DNA from: Sphingomonas phyllosphaerae FA2
GTDB lineage: Bacteria > Pseudomonadota > Alphaproteobacteria > Sphingomonadales > Sphingomonadaceae
Assembly: GCF_000427645.1 (NCBI RefSeq)
Contig: NZ_KE386571.1
Location: 3,396,395-3,460,394, forward strand
Reading direction: 5' to 3'
Length of the DNA: 64,000 bases
A program made the position numbers and the translations under genes. Below the pieces are notes generated by a model. That model did not search any database. It saw nothing but the letters and a program-made list of their open reading frames with translations, and was not told the DNA's origin. The stretch's first letter is position 1; every line of letters starts with the position of its first letter. This document shows, piece after piece, positions 1-11,408 of the stretch.

Positions 1-949
1 AGCGATCGGCGATCGCGGCGCGTGCCGCGGAGATGGCGCTGCCGTCCATCTGTACGCCGTCGGTCCGCATGTAGGTGATCGCGCCATCCTCGTAGAGCTG
101 CTGCGCGATCCGCATCGTGTGATCGGCGGAGAAGCCGAGCTTGCGCGCCGCCTCCTGCTGGAGCGTAGAGGTGGTGAAGGGCGGCGGCGGGTTGCGCGTT
201 GCGGGCTTGGTCTCGACCGACTGGACCGAGAAATTGCCGGCCTCGACGTCCCCCTTGGCCTTGAGCGCGTCGCCCTCGTTGCCGATCGACAGACGGTCGA
301 GCTTCTTGCCCTGCCATTGCACCAGCCGCGCGGCGAACGGCGTGCCGTCCTGCTCCATGCTGGCCACGACCGACCAATATTCCTGTGCGCGGAACGCCTC
401 GATCTCGCGCTCGCGATCGACGATCAGCCGTAGCGCGACCGACTGGACGCGCCCCGCCGACTTGGCGCCGGGCAGCTTGCGCCACAGCACCGGCGAGAGC
501 GTGAAGCCGACGAGATAGTCGAGCGCGCGGCGCGCACGGTACGCGTCGATCAGGTCGGTATCGAGATCGCGCGGCGCCTGCATCGCCTGCGTCACCGCCT
601 GTTTGGTGATCGCGTTGAAAGTGACGCGCTGGACGTCCTTGGGCAGCGCCTTGCGCTTGGCGAGCACCTCCTGGACGTGCCACGAAATCGCCTCGCCCTC
701 GCGATCGGGGTCGGTGGCGAGGATCAGGCGGTCGGCGGTCTTCGCGAGATCGGCGATTGCCTTGAGCTGCTTGGTCTTGTCGGCGTAGTTTTCCCATTCC
801 ATCGCGAACCCCTCGTCGGGATTCACCGAGCCGTCGCGCGGCGGCAGGTCGCGGACGTGGCCGTAGCTGGCGAGGACGCGATAGTCCGAGCCGAGATACT
901 TCTCGATGGTTTTGGCCTTGGCGGGCGATTCGACGATGACGAGCTGCAT
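1..949 (-). CDS. topA: DNA topoisomerase I (N-terminal part, runs off the window)
   Basis: Type IA topoisomerase that relaxes negatively supercoiled DNA in the cytoplasm. The protein begins at 949 with MQLVIVESPAKAKTIEKY, the classic Toprim-domain start, followed by the acidic motif DPDREGEAISWH. The active-site tyrosine lies in ITYMRTDG, at about residue 293, close to the window edge. About 316 residues are visible; the C-terminal part of the core and any zinc-ribbon repeats lie outside. The ATG start is well supported because the conserved VIVESPAKAK stretch follows directly. It is transcribed away from the exported hypothetical gene at 1075, so 950-1074 holds both promoters; I see no clear operator there. 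Confidence 0.96.
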   Translation of the reverse strand, partial: MQLVIVESPAKAKTIEKYLGSDYRVLASYGHVRDLPPRDGSVNPDEGFAMEWENYADKTKQLKAIADLAKTADRLILATDPDREGEAISWHVQEVLAKRKALPKDVQRVTFNAITKQAVTQAMQAPRDLDTDLIDAYRARRALDYLVGFTLSPVLWRKLPGAKSAGRVQSVALRLIVDREREIEAFRAQEYWSVVASMEQDGTPFAARLVQWQGKKLDRLSIGNEGDALKAKGDVEAGNFSVQSVETKPATRNPPPPFTTSTLQQEAARKLGFSADHTMRIAQQLYEDGAITYMRTDGVQMDGSAISAARAAIADR

Positions 950-1074
950 TGTTGCCTAACTAGGGAGCCTCACACGTACGTGCGAGGGTGAAGGGGAGCG
1001 GTGGGGGGCGTCAAGCCGGCGAATGTTGACAGCGAGGCCGTGGCGTGGGCGAGATGATAAAAAGCGGGGGGTTT

Positions 1075-1578
1075 ATGCGGCATCGAGGGACGACGGCAGC
1101 GCTGGCGGTGGCGGCATGGTGGATGACGGCGGGACCGGGCGGCGCGTTGGCAGCGCCGGTCGCCTGTTCGATCGGATCGTCGTCCGATGACGAGATCGGG
1201 CGGCTGCTTGATGAACGCGGATTTGACTTTGCGGGGTATGATCGCCTGTGTGCCTTTTTGCGCGAGCACGGGATGAAGGTACAGATTACCGCAAGGAACG
1301 GGGTGCTGGGTGGACGCGCCTATGGCTGGGCGATCGTGACGTTTGAAGATCGCCGTACCGGGGTGCGATCGGACCGCTACCACACGTCCACCACGATCGA
1401 CGGAGACGCGGATACCCCGACCGCGCGGCTCGCGATGTGGCAGTCGATCAATCACGCGCTGGCCGACATCGCCGCGCGCCCCGAGTCGATGGCCGAGATG
1501 GCAGACGACCTTCGCCGACAAATCACGTTGCTGCGAGCCGCGTTTTCGCCGTCCGCGAGCGCCGCACCGCGGCCATAA
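1075..1578 (+). CDS. exported hypothetical protein
   Basis: I do not recognise a family. The 167-residue product starts MRHRGTTAALAVAAWW and has a typical Sec signal peptide: an arginine-rich start, a hydrophobic core and an Ala-X-Ala-like cleavage site (ALAAP) near residue 27. The mature part contains two cysteines (VACSIG and RLCAFL) that could pair in the periplasm. I chose the ATG at 1075 over the upstream in-frame one at 1045 because a G-rich ribosome site sits just before it and it gives a clean signal peptide. The gene ends 2 bases before the restored stop of the convergent dprA. Low-complexity SPSASAAP closes the protein. Confidence 0.6.
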   Translation: MRHRGTTAALAVAAWWMTAGPGGALAAPVACSIGSSSDDEIGRLLDERGFDFAGYDRLCAFLREHGMKVQITARNGVLGGRAYGWAIVTFEDRRTGVRSDRYHTSTTIDGDADTPTARLAMWQSINHALADIAARPESMAEMADDLRRQITLLRAAFSPSASAAPRP

Positions 1579-1580
1579 CC

Positions 1581-2656
1581 TCAGCAAAGGCTCACCCGGC
1601 CGCCGGCTTGGCGTTCGAGGCGGCCGGCGAGTTCGAGTTCCAGCAGGACCATCTGCACCACCGCGGGCGCGCAGCCGGACTGGCGGACCAGTTCGTCGAC
1701 CGCGACCGGGACCGGGCCGAGCAGCGATTCGATACGCGCACGCTCGGCATCGCTGGCGTCCTCGGGCGGGGGGCGCCCCAGCCGCCGGTGGGCGCGCGGA
1801 CTGCGGCGCGGGCGTCGATCGGGCTAAGTTGTTCGAGCACGTCGGCGGCGTTCTGGATCAGCGTCGCGCCGTCGCGGATCAGTGCGTTGCAGCCCTGCGC
1901 GCGCGGATCGGACGGGTGGCCGGGCACCGCCATCACCTCGCGGCCCTGCTCGCCGGCCAGCCGCGCGGTGATGAGCGAGCCCGATTTGGGCGCGGCCTCG
2001 ACCACGACGGTGCCGAGCGCGAGCCCGGCGATGATGCGGTTGCGGTGTGGGAAGTGGCGTGCCCGCGGCTCGGTGCCGGGCGGCATCTCGGCGATCAGCA
2101 GCGCCTGCGTCGCGATCCGTTCCTGAAGCGCTTCGTTCTCGGGCGGATAGACGACGTCGATCCCGCCCGCGATCACCGCGATCGTCGTCGCGCCGGCGCC
2201 CTCGTGCGCGGCGGTGTCGATCCCGCGCGCCAGCCCGGAGACGACGCTCGCGCCCTCGGCGGCGAGGTCCTGCGCCAGCCCGCGCGCGAAGCGGCACGCC
2301 GCGGCCGAGGCGTTGCGCGCGCCGACCAGCGCCACCGGCGTGCGCCGCAGCAGCGACAGGTCGCCGCGGACGGTGAGCACCGCGGGGGCGTTGTCGATCT
2401 CCGCGAGCAGCGTGGGGTAATCGGGGTCGCCGAGGAACAGCAGTCGCGCGCCGAGTTTCTCGACGAGCTGTCGCTCGCGTTCGACGGCCGCGAGCGGGGG
2501 TGGGGCGGGGACCCGGCCGCCACCGCGTCGGGCGAGATCGGGGAGGGCGCCTAGCGCGGCGGCGGCGGTGCCGAAGCGCGCCAGCAATTGCCGATAACTG
2601 ACCGGCCCGATCGACGGCGTGCGGATCAACCGCAGCCGTGCGGTCGTGTCATCCAC
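1581..2656 (-). pseudogene. dprA: DNA processing protein DprA, frameshifted near the C-terminus
   Basis: DprA protects incoming single-stranded DNA and loads RecA during natural transformation. The Rossmann-like core is intact: VALVGARNAS, SGLARGIDTAAHEGA, TIAVIAGGIDVVYPPEN, HFPHRNRIIAGLA and PKSGSLITARLA. At 1764-1781 the frame breaks in a G/C run. The original frame continues as arginine/serine-rich nonsense to a stop at 1592. Another frame reads [19 protein letters not shown] and then a normal C-terminal winged helix ([19 protein letters not shown]) to a stop at 1581. One missing base explains it. Start is GTG at 2656, overlapping the plsY stop by 8 bases, so the two are probably translated together. 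A sequencing error cannot be excluded; if so, this is a normal dprA. Confidence 0.85.
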
Positions 2657-3329
2657 CGGCGTCCTCGCTCGCCGCCTCCGCCGGTACGTCCTTGCCGCTG
2701 CCGATCCGCGGTTCGGTGCCGTCGACCAGCCGCGCGATGTTCGCGCGGTGCTTCCACAGCACGATCGCGGCCAGCGCGAGCAGCAACGGCACGAGGTCGA
2801 AGTCGCCGAGGATCGCGGCGGTGACCGGCGTGCTGATCGCCGCGGCCATCCCGGCCAGCGACGAGACGCGCGTGACCGCGAGCAGCCCGAGCCACAGGAT
2901 CGCGAACACCAGCCCGAGCGGCCAGCCGAGCCCGAGTGCGACACCCATCAAGGTCGCAACACCCTTGCCGCCGCGGAAGCGCAGCCACACCGGATAGCAA
3001 TGACCGATCATCGCGCCCGCCGCCGCGAGCGGTTGCTCGCCCGGCCACAACCACGCGACCAGCAGCACCGCGACCAGCCCCTTGGCGAGATCGAGCAGCA
3101 ACGTCGCCGCCGCCAGCCCCTTGCGCCCGGTGCGCAGCACGTTGGTGGCGCCGATATTGCCCGAGCCGATCTGGCGCAGGTCGCCCGCGCCCGTCATCCG
3201 CGTCAGCACGACGCCGAACGGGATCGAGCCGAGCAGATAGCCGATCAGCAAGGCTGCGGCTGGCGCTATCCAGATGATCTCGGTCGGCAGTGTTCGATCC
3301 CCCTCGACCGCGAGCTTTAGCCGAAACAT
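2649..3329 (-). CDS. plsY: glycerol-3-phosphate acyltransferase PlsY
   Basis: Inner-membrane enzyme that transfers an acyl group from acyl-phosphate to glycerol-3-phosphate, the first step of phospholipid synthesis. It shows the PlsY signatures LLGSIPFGVVLTR, GSGNIGATNVLRTG and FRGGKGVATLMG, plus about five hydrophobic segments. The 226 residues are slightly longer than usual because the ATG at 3329 adds a short polar leader before IWIAPAAALLIGYLLG; a later non-ATG start would give the usual family length. The 3' end overlaps dprA by 8 bases, suggesting a two-gene operon. It diverges from murI across 57 bases. Confidence 0.94.
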   Translation of the reverse strand: MFRLKLAVEGDRTLPTEIIWIAPAAALLIGYLLGSIPFGVVLTRMTGAGDLRQIGSGNIGATNVLRTGRKGLAAATLLLDLAKGLVAVLLVAWLWPGEQPLAAAGAMIGHCYPVWLRFRGGKGVATLMGVALGLGWPLGLVFAILWLGLLAVTRVSSLAGMAAAISTPVTAAILGDFDLVPLLLALAAIVLWKHRANIARLVDGTEPRIGSGKDVPAEAASEDAGG

Positions 3330-3386
3330 TTAGGGTACGCCACCGGCAGCGTTGCCGCAGGTAATCAATCCGGACTAGGTGGCGGT

Positions 3387-4172
3387 GTGATTGAATCGGC
3401 ACCGATCCTGTTCTTCGATTCCGGCGTCGGCGGGCTGTCGGTGGTCGCGCCGACGCGCACGCTGCTGCCGTGCGCGCCGATCGTCTACGCCGCCGATTCG
3501 GCGGGCTTCCCCTACGGCACGCGGAGCGAGGCGGAGATCGCCGCGCGCGTGCCGGCGCTGTTGGGGCGGCTGGTCGAGCGTTATCGCCCGCGACTGGTGG
3601 TGATCGCATGCAACACCGCCTCGACGATCGCGCTGGCGGCGGTGCGCGCCGCGCTCGACGTCGGGGTGGTCGGCACGGTGCCCGCGATCAAGCCGGCGGC
3701 GGCGATGAGCCGGTCGCGGGTGATCGGCGTGCTCGGCACCGCGGCGACGGTGCGTCAGCCGTATGTCGACGATCTGGCGGCGCGGTTCGCGAGCGATTGC
3801 ACGGTGCTGCGCTACGGCTCGGCGGCGCTGGTCGAGATCGCGGAGGCGAAGCTGGCGGGCGACACGCCCGAGCCGGCGGCACTGTCGCGCGAGCTGGACG
3901 GGCTGTTCACGCAGCCGGGTGGCGAGCGGATCGACGTGATCGTCAATGCCTGCACGCACTTCCCGCTGCTGGAGACGCAGATGGGGGCGGTCGCGCCGGC
4001 GGGGGTGCGGTTCGTCGATGGCGGGCCGGGGATCGCGCGGCGGATCGTGCATCTGACCGAGGGACAGGCGTGGCCGGCGCAGGCGGAGGACGTGCTGGTG
4101 TTCACGCGGCTTGGCGAGGCCGAGCGGCGGCTGGCGGCGGCGCTGGGCTTCGTGCGGGTCGAGGCGCTGTAG
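3387..4172 (+). CDS. murI: glutamate racemase
   Basis: Converts L-glutamate to D-glutamate for peptidoglycan. Both catalytic cysteines are present: Cys75 in VIACNTAS and Cys189 in NACTHFPLL. The N-terminal DSGVGGLSV and FPYG motifs are also present. The start is a GTG at 3387, followed directly by the conserved [10 protein letters not shown] strand. At 261 residues the length is typical. The gene is divergent from plsY and about 100 bases upstream of hemA on the same strand; a separate hemA promoter seems likely. Confidence 0.96.
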   Translation: MIESAPILFFDSGVGGLSVVAPTRTLLPCAPIVYAADSAGFPYGTRSEAEIAARVPALLGRLVERYRPRLVVIACNTASTIALAAVRAALDVGVVGTVPAIKPAAAMSRSRVIGVLGTAATVRQPYVDDLAARFASDCTVLRYGSAALVEIAEAKLAGDTPEPAALSRELDGLFTQPGGERIDVIVNACTHFPLLETQMGAVAPAGVRFVDGGPGIARRIVHLTEGQAWPAQAEDVLVFTRLGEAERRLAAALGFVRVEAL

Positions 4173-4275
4173 ACGCAAAAGCGTGGGGGTAGGGCAATTT
4201 GTCCACCCTTTTCGATTAGTGAGAATGCGGTTCTGCGCTGGCCATCGCCGGTCGGAGGGAGTAATCGCGGGCACC

Positions 4276-5520
4276 ATGAAGACGGAGAGCATCGAAGCGC
4301 GCGGCGTCGACTATTCGCGCGTGTTCACCCAGGCGATCGACCGGCTTCATGCCGAAGGTCGGTATCGCGTGTTCATCGACATCCTGCGCAACAAGGGAAT
4401 GTTCCCCAATGCGCGGTGCTTCGCCGGGCATAACGGGCCGAAGCCGATCACCGTCTGGTGCTCGAACGACTATCTCGCGATGGGGCAGCATCCCAAGGTA
4501 ATCGCGGCGATGGAGGAGGCGCTCCACGATGTCGGTGCCGGCTCGGGCGGGACGCGCAACATCGGCGGCAACACGCATTACCACATCGATCTCGAGGGCG
4601 AGCTGGCCGATCTGCACGGCAAGCAGGCGGCGTTGCTGTTCACCTCCGGCTATGTCTCGAACGAGGCGACGCTGTCGACGCTTGCCAAGGTGCTGCCGGG
4701 CTGCATCATCTATTCGGACGAGATGAACCACGCCTCGATGATCGCGGGGATCCGCAATTCGGGGTGCGAGAAGCGTGTGTTCCGACACAACGACCTCGCG
4801 CATCTCGAGGAATTGCTGTCCGCCGACGATGCCGCGGCACCGAAGCTGATCGCGTTCGAGAGCGTCTATTCGATGGAGGGCGACGTCGCGCCGATCGCGG
4901 CGATCTGCGACCTGGCCGACAAGTATAACGCGCTGACCTATCTCGACGAGGTTCATGCGGTCGGGATGTACGGCGCGCGGGGCGGCGGGATTTCGGAACG
5001 CGACGGGGTCGCGGACCGGCTGACGATCATCGAGGGGACGCTGGGCAAGGCGTTCGGGGTGATGGGCGGGTATATCGCGGCCGATCGCACGATCGTCGAC
5101 GTGATCCGCTCCTATGCGCCGGGGTTCATCTTCACGACCTCTTTGTCGCCGGTGCTGGTCGCGGGCGTGCTGGCGAGCGTGCGGCACCTCAAGCAGTCGA
5201 GCGCCGAGCGCGACGGGCAGCAGGCGGCGGCGGCGACGCTGAAGGCGATGCTGCGCGACGCCGGGCTGCCGGTGATGGCGGGCGAGACGCATATCGTGCC
5301 GGTGATGGTGGGCGACCCGGTGAAGGCCAAGAAGATCAGCGACATCCTGCTCGCCGAATATGGCGTGTACGTGCAGCCGATCAATTACCCGACCGTGCCG
5401 CGCGGCGCGGAGCGGCTGCGCTTCACGCCGGGGCCGGCGCACAGCGAGGCGATGATGCGCGAGCTGACCGATGCGTTGGTCGAGATCTGGGACCGGCTGG
5501 AGTTGCGCGCGGCGGCGTGA
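4276..5520 (+). CDS. hemA: 5-aminolevulinate synthase
   Basis: PLP enzyme that condenses succinyl-CoA and glycine to 5-aminolevulinate, the first haem step in alphaproteobacteria (Shemin pathway). The 414-residue protein shows [18 protein letters not shown] at the start, the substrate loop [23 protein letters not shown], and the PLP lysine in [14 protein letters not shown]. The ATG at 4276 follows a GGAGGG that is rather far upstream (about 15 bases). A slightly later start at the conserved YSRVF region would also suit the family. The gene is convergent with the M48 protease gene, with two palindromic elements between them. Confidence 0.96.
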   Translation: MKTESIEARGVDYSRVFTQAIDRLHAEGRYRVFIDILRNKGMFPNARCFAGHNGPKPITVWCSNDYLAMGQHPKVIAAMEEALHDVGAGSGGTRNIGGNTHYHIDLEGELADLHGKQAALLFTSGYVSNEATLSTLAKVLPGCIIYSDEMNHASMIAGIRNSGCEKRVFRHNDLAHLEELLSADDAAAPKLIAFESVYSMEGDVAPIAAICDLADKYNALTYLDEVHAVGMYGARGGGISERDGVADRLTIIEGTLGKAFGVMGGYIAADRTIVDVIRSYAPGFIFTTSLSPVLVAGVLASVRHLKQSSAERDGQQAAAATLKAMLRDAGLPVMAGETHIVPVMVGDPVKAKKISDILLAEYGVYVQPINYPTVPRGAERLRFTPGPAHSEAMMRELTDALVEIWDRLELRAAA

Positions 5521-5527
5521 GGATTGC

Positions 5528-5557
5528 CGTCATTGCTTCGCTGCGCTCGCAATGACG
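5528..5557. repeat. short palindrome, half-size family C element
   Basis: The arms GTCATTGC and GCAATGAC flank TTCGCTGCGCTC, giving a compact hairpin directly after the hemA stop codon. The same arms border the longer elements at 40130-40207 and 46728-46816. It lies between convergent genes, where it may help end transcription from both sides. Confidence 0.75.
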
Positions 5558-5568
5558 AATCAATATTC

Positions 5569-5655
5569 CGTCACCCCGGACTTGGTCCGGGGGGGCGCTT
5601 TTTCCGAGGGCCAAGGAAGAAGAAGCGGGGCCCCGGATCAAGTCCGGGGCGACGG
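5569..5655. repeat. intergenic palindrome, family A
   Basis: An imperfect inverted repeat with arms reading CCCCGGACTTGGTCCGGG and CCCCGGATCAAGTCCGGGG, bounded by CGTCA on the left and GACGG on the right. Each arm is itself a small palindrome, so the element can fold as two hairpins or one long stem. It touches the stop codon of the M48 protease gene. Related copies lie at 21155, 39416, 46834 and 61282. Confidence 0.85.
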
Positions 5656-6605
5656 TTAGTTGAGGCCTTCGTCCCTTCGCGCCAGCAGCGGCGGTTGGTA
5701 GGGCAGCGGGGCGTCCGCAGGCATCGTCGCCAGTTCCCTTTCGATCGCCGCCGCGCGGTCCTTGGCCGACGGGTGGGTGCGGCTGTGGAACATGCCGCCG
5801 TCGATCTTGCTGCCGTATTCGCGCCAGAAACGTACCGCGAGTTGCGGATCCCAGCCGGCGTTGCGCAGCAGGTACGCGCCGAGCAGATCGGCCTCGGTTT
5901 CGGTCTGGCGGAAGAGTCGCGCGTTGCGGCCGAACTCGGAGAGCAGCCCCCATTTGACCCCCGCCGCCTCCAGCCGGACGCGGTGGCGGAGGATCGCATG
6001 CGCCAGTTCGTGCGCGACGACGACCGCGATCTGGTCGTCGCCGAAACGCTCGAACAGCGCGCCGCCGACCTGCACGACATGGCCGTCCGACGACGCGCCG
6101 AGCTTGCTGCCGGTCAGCACCTCGAACTCGACCCGGCAACCCGCGCGCGGCTGGACCGTCACTTCGCGGACCGCGCCGTCGCGGCGCAAGGTCAGTGCAA
6201 TCGGTGCAGCGACTGGCAGTGCCGCGATCCGCGCTTGCGCGGCGTCGCGGGTCGCGCTGGTCATCGCGTCGCCCGTCGTCGCGGGTGGCAGCGGCTGCGC
6301 ATCGATCGCGGTGACGCCATCGTTGGCGAGCACCCCGGCCTGCGCGGCGGGCGCACCGGGCACGACCAGTTCGACCGCGACCGGCGCGGCGAAGGCGCTG
6401 CGCAACTCGGGAGGATATTGGTCGGCGGCGTGGAGCGTCGCGCCGATCACCGGCTGTTGGTCGCGGCACAGGGCTGCGTTGGCGGTGGTCAGCCGCCAGG
6501 CAATCGCGGCCAGCCGCTGGTCGACGTCGAGCAGACTGGGTGCGGCGGCGGCGGGCAGCGCGACGAGCGCCAGCAGGAGGGCCACGAAACGGAACAACAT
6601 ACGCA

Positions 6606-6606
<1 letters not shown>
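5656..6606 (-). CDS. M48-family metalloprotease, exported
   Basis: A zinc metalloprotease of the M48 (HtpX/Oma1/BepA-like) group. The zinc site HELAHAILRH and the downstream third ligand in ETEADLLGAYLL are both present. A signal peptide (FRFVALLLALVALPAAAAP) predicts a periplasmic enzyme. The middle part (AAPVAVELVVPGAPAAQAGV to ITLTLRRDG-like sequence) resembles a PDZ-like module, which I infer only from this pattern. The start codon at 6606 overlaps the last base of the DctD-like regulator stop, so it is probably co-translated with the two-component genes. Its role there is unknown; cutting of envelope proteins during a stress or nutrient response would fit. Confidence 0.88.
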
Positions 6607-7933
<1,327 letters not shown>

Positions 7934-7937
<4 letters not shown>

Positions 7938-9664
7938 GCGCGCTTCACCGAGGCCATGAACGCCGCGCCGCCCAGTGGCGAGGGCACGATCCGCAATGCG
8001 CCATCGAACTGCGCCATGATGTCGCGCGCAATGCCGAGCCCGAGCCCGAGCCCATCGGGCTTGCCGGTGACGAAGGGGCTGAACACCTCCTCGCCCAGCG
8101 CCGGGTCGATCCCGCTGCCGTTATCGGCCACGATCAGGTCCACGCATGTCTCCCGTTCCTCCACCAGCACGGCGATCCGGGGATCGTCGCGCGCCGCCAC
8201 CGCATCGACCGCATTGTTGAGCAGGTTGACGAGCACCTGCTCCAGCCGCACCCGCCCGGCGACCACCGCCGGCTGCCCGCGCCTGGGCCAGTCGACGGCC
8301 ACGTTCGCGCCGCGCAGCCGATCGCCGACCAGCAGCAGGGTGCCGTCGAACACCTCGTCGAGCGCGACCGGCTCGATCCGGCCGCTGCCACGCCGGGCGA
8401 AGCGGCGCATCTCCTGCGTGATCGAGCCGATCCGCGCGGTGAGCGCCACCGCGCTGTCCAGCGTTGCGGCGACACGATCGTTCCGCCCGGCGGCGAGATG
8501 GTGCTGCGCGTTCTCGGCCAGCGTGCGGATCGTCGCCACCGGCTGGTTGATCTCATGCGCCAGCCCGGCGGTGATCGACCCCAGAGAGGCGAGGCGATTG
8601 GCCTGCGCCAGTTCCTCGCGCGCGGCGCGGAAGCGCTGGTCGGCATCGGCGCGTCGCTCCATCTCCGCGCTCAACTCCGCGGTGCGTTCGCTGACCGCGG
8701 CCTGCAATTGCGCGCGCACCGTTGCGGCGCGCGCCAGCCGCGTCGTCCGCCACGCGAGCAAGGCGGCGAGCAACAACAGCACCAGCGCGAAAGTGGCGGT
8801 CGCGAGCCGCGCCAGCCCCGCCGCTTCGCGCAGCGCGCGGGCGATCGGCACGACGCGCACCAATTGCCAGCCACGGACATCGAGCGGGGTCGCGATCGTC
8901 AACTGCGTCGGATCGGTGCCGGGGCGGAGGTGCGTGAGCGGCAGCGGGGCCGACCCGAACTGCCCGCTGGCTCGCACCGCCGCGCGTACCGCAGGGGAGA
9001 GCGGGCGGAGCGTGCGCAGCGCCTCGCGCGGGTCGGTGGTGGCGAGCACGATGCCGCGCCCATCGACCAGCAGCGTCGTGCCGGGATCGTTGCTCCACGC
9101 GCGCGTCACGGCGTCGAACTCCACCTTGACGACGACCACCCCGGTCGGACCGCGGGGCCCGTCGATGCGGCGGCTGAGGAACAGCCCCGGCCGTCCGCTG
9201 ACGTTGCCGAGCGCGAAATATTCGGCGCTGCCGTCGCGCATCGCCAGCCGGTAATAGGGGCGGAAGCGATAATCGTGCCCGACGAAGCTGTCGGCGCGCG
9301 CGGCGTTCGAGGCGGCGACGGTCATGCCGCGGGCGTCGATCGCGTAGATGACCGCGGCGCCGGTGCGCTCGGCGAGCGGGGCGAGCTTGCGGTCGAGCCG
9401 CCGCGCGGCGTCGGCGCTGGTGCCGCCGGAAAGGGCGTCACGCAAATCGCTGTATTCGCTGAGCACGATCGGCAGGAGCCGGTATTTATTCAGTTCGCTG
9501 TCGAGCAGCCGTGCCTGTTGGCGCGCGGTGCCGAGCGCCGTTGCGCGGGCTTCGTCGCGCGCGCGTCCGGCAGTCCAGGGTGCGACGGCGAGATAGAAGA
9601 GCGTCGCCGCCGCGATCACCGCCAGCGGCACCAGTAGCCGAAGGGGAAGACGCATGCGCGACAT
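7934..9664 (-). CDS. DctB-like sensor histidine kinase
   Basis: Membrane sensor kinase partnered with the overlapping DctD-like regulator. It has an N-terminal membrane segment (LLVPLAVIAAATLFYLAV), a large periplasmic double-Cache/PAS-like sensor region (GHDYRFRPYYRLAM and LFLSRRIDGPRG are typical of DctB sensors), a second membrane segment (ATFALVLLLLAALLAW), the phospho-acceptor histidine in LAHEINQPVATIRT, and ATPase boxes VNLLNNAVDAV, DNGSGID and GLGLGLGIARDIM. In DctB relatives this sensor binds C4-dicarboxylates; the ligand here is inferred. I chose the ATG at 9664; another at 9655 is equally possible. It is divergent from the outer-membrane channel gene. Confidence 0.92.
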
Positions 9665-9805
9665 ACGTGCAGGATATTGCAACGTCGTGCGTGGAGTCAC
9701 GCGGGATTTCGCCCGCAGTCACTTGATCCATCTTTACCTTTCCAAAAACTTACGAGTGTTTTCATGTTTTTAGCATACGGCCTCGCTGGTTTTTGCGATC
9801 GCGCC

Positions 9806-9827
9806 TGTGCACGGCATGCTGTGCACA
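9806..9827. promoter_or_regulatory. 22-bp palindrome, candidate operator for the DctD-like regulator
   Basis: The arms TGTGCAC and GTGCACA face each other across GGCATGCT-like sequence. Only one symmetric pair of positions departs from perfect dyad symmetry. It lies 30 bases before the start codon of the outer-membrane channel, in the gap it shares with the divergent kinase gene. Dyads containing TGTGC and GCACA are reported as DctD sites in rhizobia, which makes this a reasonable operator guess. I found no -24/-12 sigma-54 promoter (GG-N10-GC) in the 190-base gap. Confidence 0.5.
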
Positions 9828-9856
9828 AGCCGAGGAACACGGCGAGAGAGGACCGA

Positions 9857-11389
9857 ATGTACAGCAATTTCAATCGCGCAGAGGCGAAGGTGACGCGTGG
9901 CGTAACCGTCCGCACGCTGCTGCTCGGCGCCACGGCGCTGCTCGCGACTCCTGCGCTCGCCGATCCCGCCGCACCACCGCAGGTCACCGGGACGAAGGAA
10001 GCGCCGGCGACGCCATCGGTGGTCGGCTATCCGGCGATCGGCAATGGCGAGGGCACCGTCTCGGGCAAGTACAACGTGTCGCGCTGGGCCGAGGACTGGC
10101 GCTTGATGCGCGACCCGGCGAAGCGCGACGATCCGTTCGACCGGCTCAAGTTCCTGCCGCTGACGCCGCAGGGCGACGTGTATCTGACCTTGTCGGGCGA
10201 GTTCCGGTTCCGTGTTCAGGAAACCACCAACCCGGACCTGCGCGAGCGCGAGGCGCAGCGGCAGGACCGGACGCGCGTGTATGTCGGCGCGGACCTGCAC
10301 CTGGGCGAGCATGTCCGCTTCTACGGCGAGCTGGCGCATGCCGGCGTCAGCGGGGTGAACATCGGCACGCCGGCGGCGAACATCACCAACAGACTGACGC
10401 TGCAACAGGGATTCGGCGAGATCATGGGCCGGATCGGCGGGGCCGAGGTCGGCGTGCGCGGTGGCCGCCAGGAATTTTCGGACGGTCCGAATCTGCTGAC
10501 CTCGGTTCGTGACGACCCGACGCTGCACTTCGTGCTGGACGGCGTGCGCGGCTATGTGCGTGGCAAGCGCGTGCGCGCCGACGTGTTCGACCTGCGCTAC
10601 GTCAATTACGGCAGCGAGGGGTTGGGCGACGACCGGACCGATCCGTCGCGGCGCTTCAGCGGCGTGACCTTCGGCTATGCGCTGCCGGCCGACTTCCTCG
10701 GCACGTCGAAGCTGTTCTTCGATCCGTTCGTGTGGCGGCTGCGCAATCGCGCCGCCGTCTGGGGCCGGCAGACCGCGCGCGAGGAGCGGATGTTCTACGG
10801 CCTGCACCTGTACGGTGACGTCGATCGCGCGACGATCGACTGGACGGTCAATTATCAGGGCGGCGACTTCAACGACCGCAAGATCAGCGCGTGGCAGGCG
10901 TTCATCGCGCAGACGTGGCGCGTCAGCAAGGCGGCCACCGCGCCGCGGATCGGCGTGCACGTCGACTATGCGAGCGGCGGCGGCGGAGCGAGCGGGCAGG
11001 GCGACCTGCGCACGTCGAGCGGGCTGTACGGCAACAACATCTATTACAGCTATCAGCTGTTCCTGACGCCGACCAACCTGCTGGCGATCTCGCCCAACGT
11101 GACGGTGCAGCCGGTCAAGAACCTGCGCGTCACCGGCGAATATACGATGGCGTATCGCCCGAACGAGAACGAGGCGGTGTATCGCGCATCGGGCGCGGCG
11201 TTCGCCAATACGCAGAACGTCGCGGGCAAGCATATCGCCGACCTGATCCGTATGCAGGCAGTGTGGGCGCTGACGCCGCGCATCTCGCTGACCGGGCGCT
11301 ACGAGCATATGATGGTCAAGGATGCTTTGGCCAAGGCGGGCTTCAAGAACTCGGATTTCCTGGCCGGCTGGGTCAGTTTCCGGTTCTGA
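9857..11389 (+). CDS. alginate-export-family outer-membrane channel
   Basis: Outer-membrane beta-barrel of 510 residues. A signal peptide (TLLLGATALLATPALADP) is followed by a long region of alternating strands ending in GWVSFRF, the C-terminal aromatic signature for barrel assembly. Typical AlgE-family segments include RFRVQETTNPDLRERE, YGELAHAGVSG and VGVRGGRQEFSDGPNL. The start at 9857 has the good ribosome site AGAGAGGA. Alginate is not implied; the family includes many solute channels. Twenty bases downstream lies an organic-acid permease, so the pair probably moves the same substrate across the outer and inner membranes under control of the adjacent two-component system. Confidence 0.88.
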   Translation: MYSNFNRAEAKVTRGVTVRTLLLGATALLATPALADPAAPPQVTGTKEAPATPSVVGYPAIGNGEGTVSGKYNVSRWAEDWRLMRDPAKRDDPFDRLKFLPLTPQGDVYLTLSGEFRFRVQETTNPDLREREAQRQDRTRVYVGADLHLGEHVRFYGELAHAGVSGVNIGTPAANITNRLTLQQGFGEIMGRIGGAEVGVRGGRQEFSDGPNLLTSVRDDPTLHFVLDGVRGYVRGKRVRADVFDLRYVNYGSEGLGDDRTDPSRRFSGVTFGYALPADFLGTSKLFFDPFVWRLRNRAAVWGRQTAREERMFYGLHLYGDVDRATIDWTVNYQGGDFNDRKISAWQAFIAQTWRVSKAATAPRIGVHVDYASGGGGASGQGDLRTSSGLYGNNIYYSYQLFLTPTNLLAISPNVTVQPVKNLRVTGEYTMAYRPNENEAVYRASGAAFANTQNVAGKHIADLIRMQAVWALTPRISLTGRYEHMMVKDALAKAGFKNSDFLAGWVSFRF

Positions 11390-11408
11390 CACAACAAGGA
11401 GAGACGCG

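Noticed and set aside
9665..9856. Possible sigma-54 promoter before the outer-membrane channel
   Set aside because: The nearest GG...GC pairs are 8 or 11 bases apart instead of 10, and neither resembles TGGCAC-N5-TTGC.
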